A stretch of DNA of 33,394 bases from Nemertoderma westbladi (lineage: Eukaryota > Xenacoelomorpha > Nemertodermatida > Nemertodermatidae), in the NCBI GenBank assembly GCA_032718475.1, contig JAUCBJ010003211.1, positions 1-33,394 of the forward strand, written 5' to 3'. Numbering within the stretch: the first letter of the stretch is position 1; the number at the start of each line of letters is the position of its first letter. The notes beneath the pieces are model-generated. The model ran no database searches. It was given only the letters and a program-made list of their open reading frames with translations, and was not told the DNA's origin. Positions 31,616 to 33,394 of the stretch are shown here, piece after piece. A program made the translations under genes and the position numbers.

Positions 31616-31700
31616 CCAGCCGCTTGGTAAAGTGTTGGTATTCCTGCTCCAACCTCGTGGGCTTCCACTCAGGAACCCCTCCTGTGTTCAATCCGTGACA
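31616..31700 (+). repeat. Possible tRNA-derived SINE head
   Basis: CAGCCGCTTGGTAAAGTG resembles an RNA polymerase III A box (TRGCNNAGTGG). TGTTCAATCC, about 50 bases downstream, resembles a B box (GGTTCGANTCC), each one base short. No cloverleaf folds well, so it is not a functional tRNA. Sequence from 31700 to 31950 could be the SINE body but is not recognised. Confidence 0.35.
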
Positions 31701-31765
31701 GAGTTGCACAGTTTTGCCAATAGATATATAGATTTATTTCTACATTATGTAAAAACAATAACAAA

Positions 31766-31788
31766 TACCGGTACCGGTACCGGTACCA
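31766..31788. repeat. CCGGTA hexamer microsatellite
   Basis: About four copies of ACCGGT (TACCGGTACCGGTACC...). The same word is scattered singly across the window (for example near 6601, 11510 and 32782). Confidence 0.9.
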
Positions 31789-31950
31789 AACAAATGTATA
31801 TATATTGTCAAAAATGACAGAGGATTACCCCTAAAGCTTTGCAGCTTATTCCCAAGGGGGTCCGGTCCTTGCTACCTACAAAGCTATATATGCTTCAGTC
31901 AAGACCCAGGCGGTCATGACAGATTGATAAAATGAGACCCAAGGAACTTT

Positions 31951-32757
31951 GGAAACAGAGTGGAAGGGTTTACTGTGGATGATCACCCATGATGGTGAAC
32001 AGGCATTCCTTTAGGAAACAGAGTGGAAGGGTTTACTGTGGATGATCACCCATGGTGGTGAACAGGCATTCTTTTAGGAAACAGAGTGGAAGGGTTTACT
32101 GTGGATGATCACCCATGGTGGTGAACAGGCATTCTTTTAGGAAACAGAGTTGAAGGGTTTACTGTGGATGATCACCCATGGTGGTGAACAGGTATTCCTT
32201 TAGGAAACAGAGTGGAAGGGTTTACTGTGGATGATCACCCATGGTGGTGAACAGGCATTCTTTTAGGAAACAGAGTTGAAGGGTTTACTGTGGATGATCA
32301 CCCATGGTGGTGAACAGGTATTCCTTTAGGAAACAGAGTGGAAGGGTTTACTGTGGATGATCACCCATGATGGTGAACAGGCATTCCTTTAGGAAACAGA
32401 GTTGAAGGGTTTACTGTGGATGATCACCCATGATGGTGAACAGGCATTACTTTAGGAAACAGAGTTGAAGGGTTTACTGTGGATGATCACCCATGGTGGT
32501 GAACAGGTATTCCTTTAGGAAACAGAGTGGAAGGGTTTACTGTGGATGATCACCCATGGTGGTGAACAGGTATTCCTTTAGGAAACAGAGTGGAAGGGTT
32601 TACTGTGGATGATCACCCTGGTGGTGAACAGGCATTCTTTTAGGAAACAGAGTGAAAGGGTTTACTGTGGATGATCACCCATGGTGGTGAACAGGCACAG
32701 GCATTCTTTTAGGAAACAGAGTGGAAGGGCGGTTTACTGTGGATGATCACCCAAGAT
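31951..32757. repeat. 63-bp tandem array, 13 units
   Basis: Units start at 31951, 32014, 32077, 32140, 32203, 32266, 32329, 32392, 32455, 32518, 32581, 32643 and 32712. Each begins GGAAACAGAGTGGAAGGGTT and continues TACTGTGGATGATCACCC, ATGGTGGTGAACAGGCATTC. Variants GTGGAA/GTTGAA, CATGG/CATGA and CAGGCATTC/CAGGTATTC alternate between neighbours at 32077-32329, a two-unit higher-order pattern. The last units have a 1-bp loss and a 6-bp CAGGCA duplication. Every frame on both strands meets a stop within each unit, so it is non-coding. Confidence 0.96.
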
Positions 32758-33394
32758 GGATTGTGGTGTGCACTGAACACTGGTACCGGTACCCTAATAT
32801 TTCCTACGGCATAATAAGCTTAAGATTCTTCCATCCAAGATTCTTAAATATATTAATATGAAATAATTAAAGCACATTTAATAAGTTTACGTTATGTAAT
32901 AGGCCTATATTTATGCTTTACATTTAAATTTACAGTTTATTGCAATGGTATACTTGGTATTCTGTAATATTACTAATTATACCGCCAAAAACTAACAGCT
33001 CTGTGCGTGTGCACTGTGTGGTGACCCTATTGATTTGGAATGCATGGTCGATCTCGTTTCATGTAGAAATGCTCTTGGTCATAAAATTTGTAATAAATTG
33101 ACATACTGGAACATCATTAAAACTGCACTACGGCAGTGCCACAACCCCACACCAATAAGTGTCCACGTGTTTCTATACAGTAATTGCGTATTTAACCTCA
33201 GAAGTATCGTAGGTTTTTAATAAAAGCAATAATAAAGTAGGCCTAGGATACTAGCAAATGTAAAGAAAAATACGGAACAATAAGTTTAGAAAAACGTTAA
33301 GTAAAAAATTAAAAAACACTAAATTTAATTTTGAACTTGAATATGAGAGTAAAAAGGGCGGATAATGTAATGATTTTTAACACTGGCACGGGCC
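32758..33394. other. Gene-free AT-rich end of window
   Basis: No supported gene, RNA or repeat. A 61-codon frame at 33035-33220 has no recognisable feature. Confidence 0.55.

Overview
This is nuclear DNA from a eukaryote, almost certainly a marine invertebrate animal. It is AT-rich, carries one intron-containing animal gene, and is dense in tandem repeats, foldback (inverted-repeat) elements and 5'-truncated LINE fragments. The palindromic words TAGGCCTA and ACCGGT/GGTACC recur throughout, and the foldback elements are modular. Both fit an echinoderm or other marine deuterostome, but that placement is an inference with low confidence. No bacterial-type operon, CRISPR array or rRNA gene is visible.

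The only well-supported gene is a complete sodium/calcium exchanger (SLC8/NCX family) on the minus strand, with two coding exons. Exon 1 (27658..26658) encodes the signal peptide, the first membrane bundle with the alpha-1 repeat, and the start of the cytoplasmic loop. A 9.36-kb intron follows (26657..17299). Exon 2 (17298..15525) encodes the rest of the loop, both Calx-beta calcium-binding domains and the last membrane bundle with the alpha-2 repeat. The splice phases match exactly and give a 924-residue protein. Poly(A) signals lie 45 and 86 bases past the stop.

Region by region: a 126/130-bp satellite (1-1235) and a CGTTT-rich 35-bp array (1345-1676); about 8 kb without a recognised gene but with dispersed repeats, poly-G/C tracts and GCCCGC-rich arrays; two foldback elements (9782-10130 and 10289-10739); a degenerate LINE reverse transcriptase (11567-12866); GATCCC-rich patches and a small element with GGATCC termini (13300-14253); the exchanger gene, whose intron holds a second LINE tail, several foldback copies and a 1.7-kb mirrored minisatellite structure (20500-22210); then a 34-copy, 57-bp array just upstream of the gene (28596-30533), a possible tRNA-derived SINE (31616-31700) and a 13-copy, 63-bp array (31951-32757).

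The most interesting signal is a dispersed family with at least ten copies in the window. Its copies share a core built on GTTTATTGTTTTGGTTA followed by CTGTAACCTGCTCCTTTCCC, but differ in their ends: poly-G, GGATCC-rich, CTTCGCCCGC subrepeats, GCCGAAAACC, or whole minisatellite arrays in inverted orientation. It looks like a modular foldback transposon family whose arms are rebuilt from tandem repeats. One copy is split by a different foldback element, with a 6-bp target duplication that a paralogous uninterrupted copy confirms.
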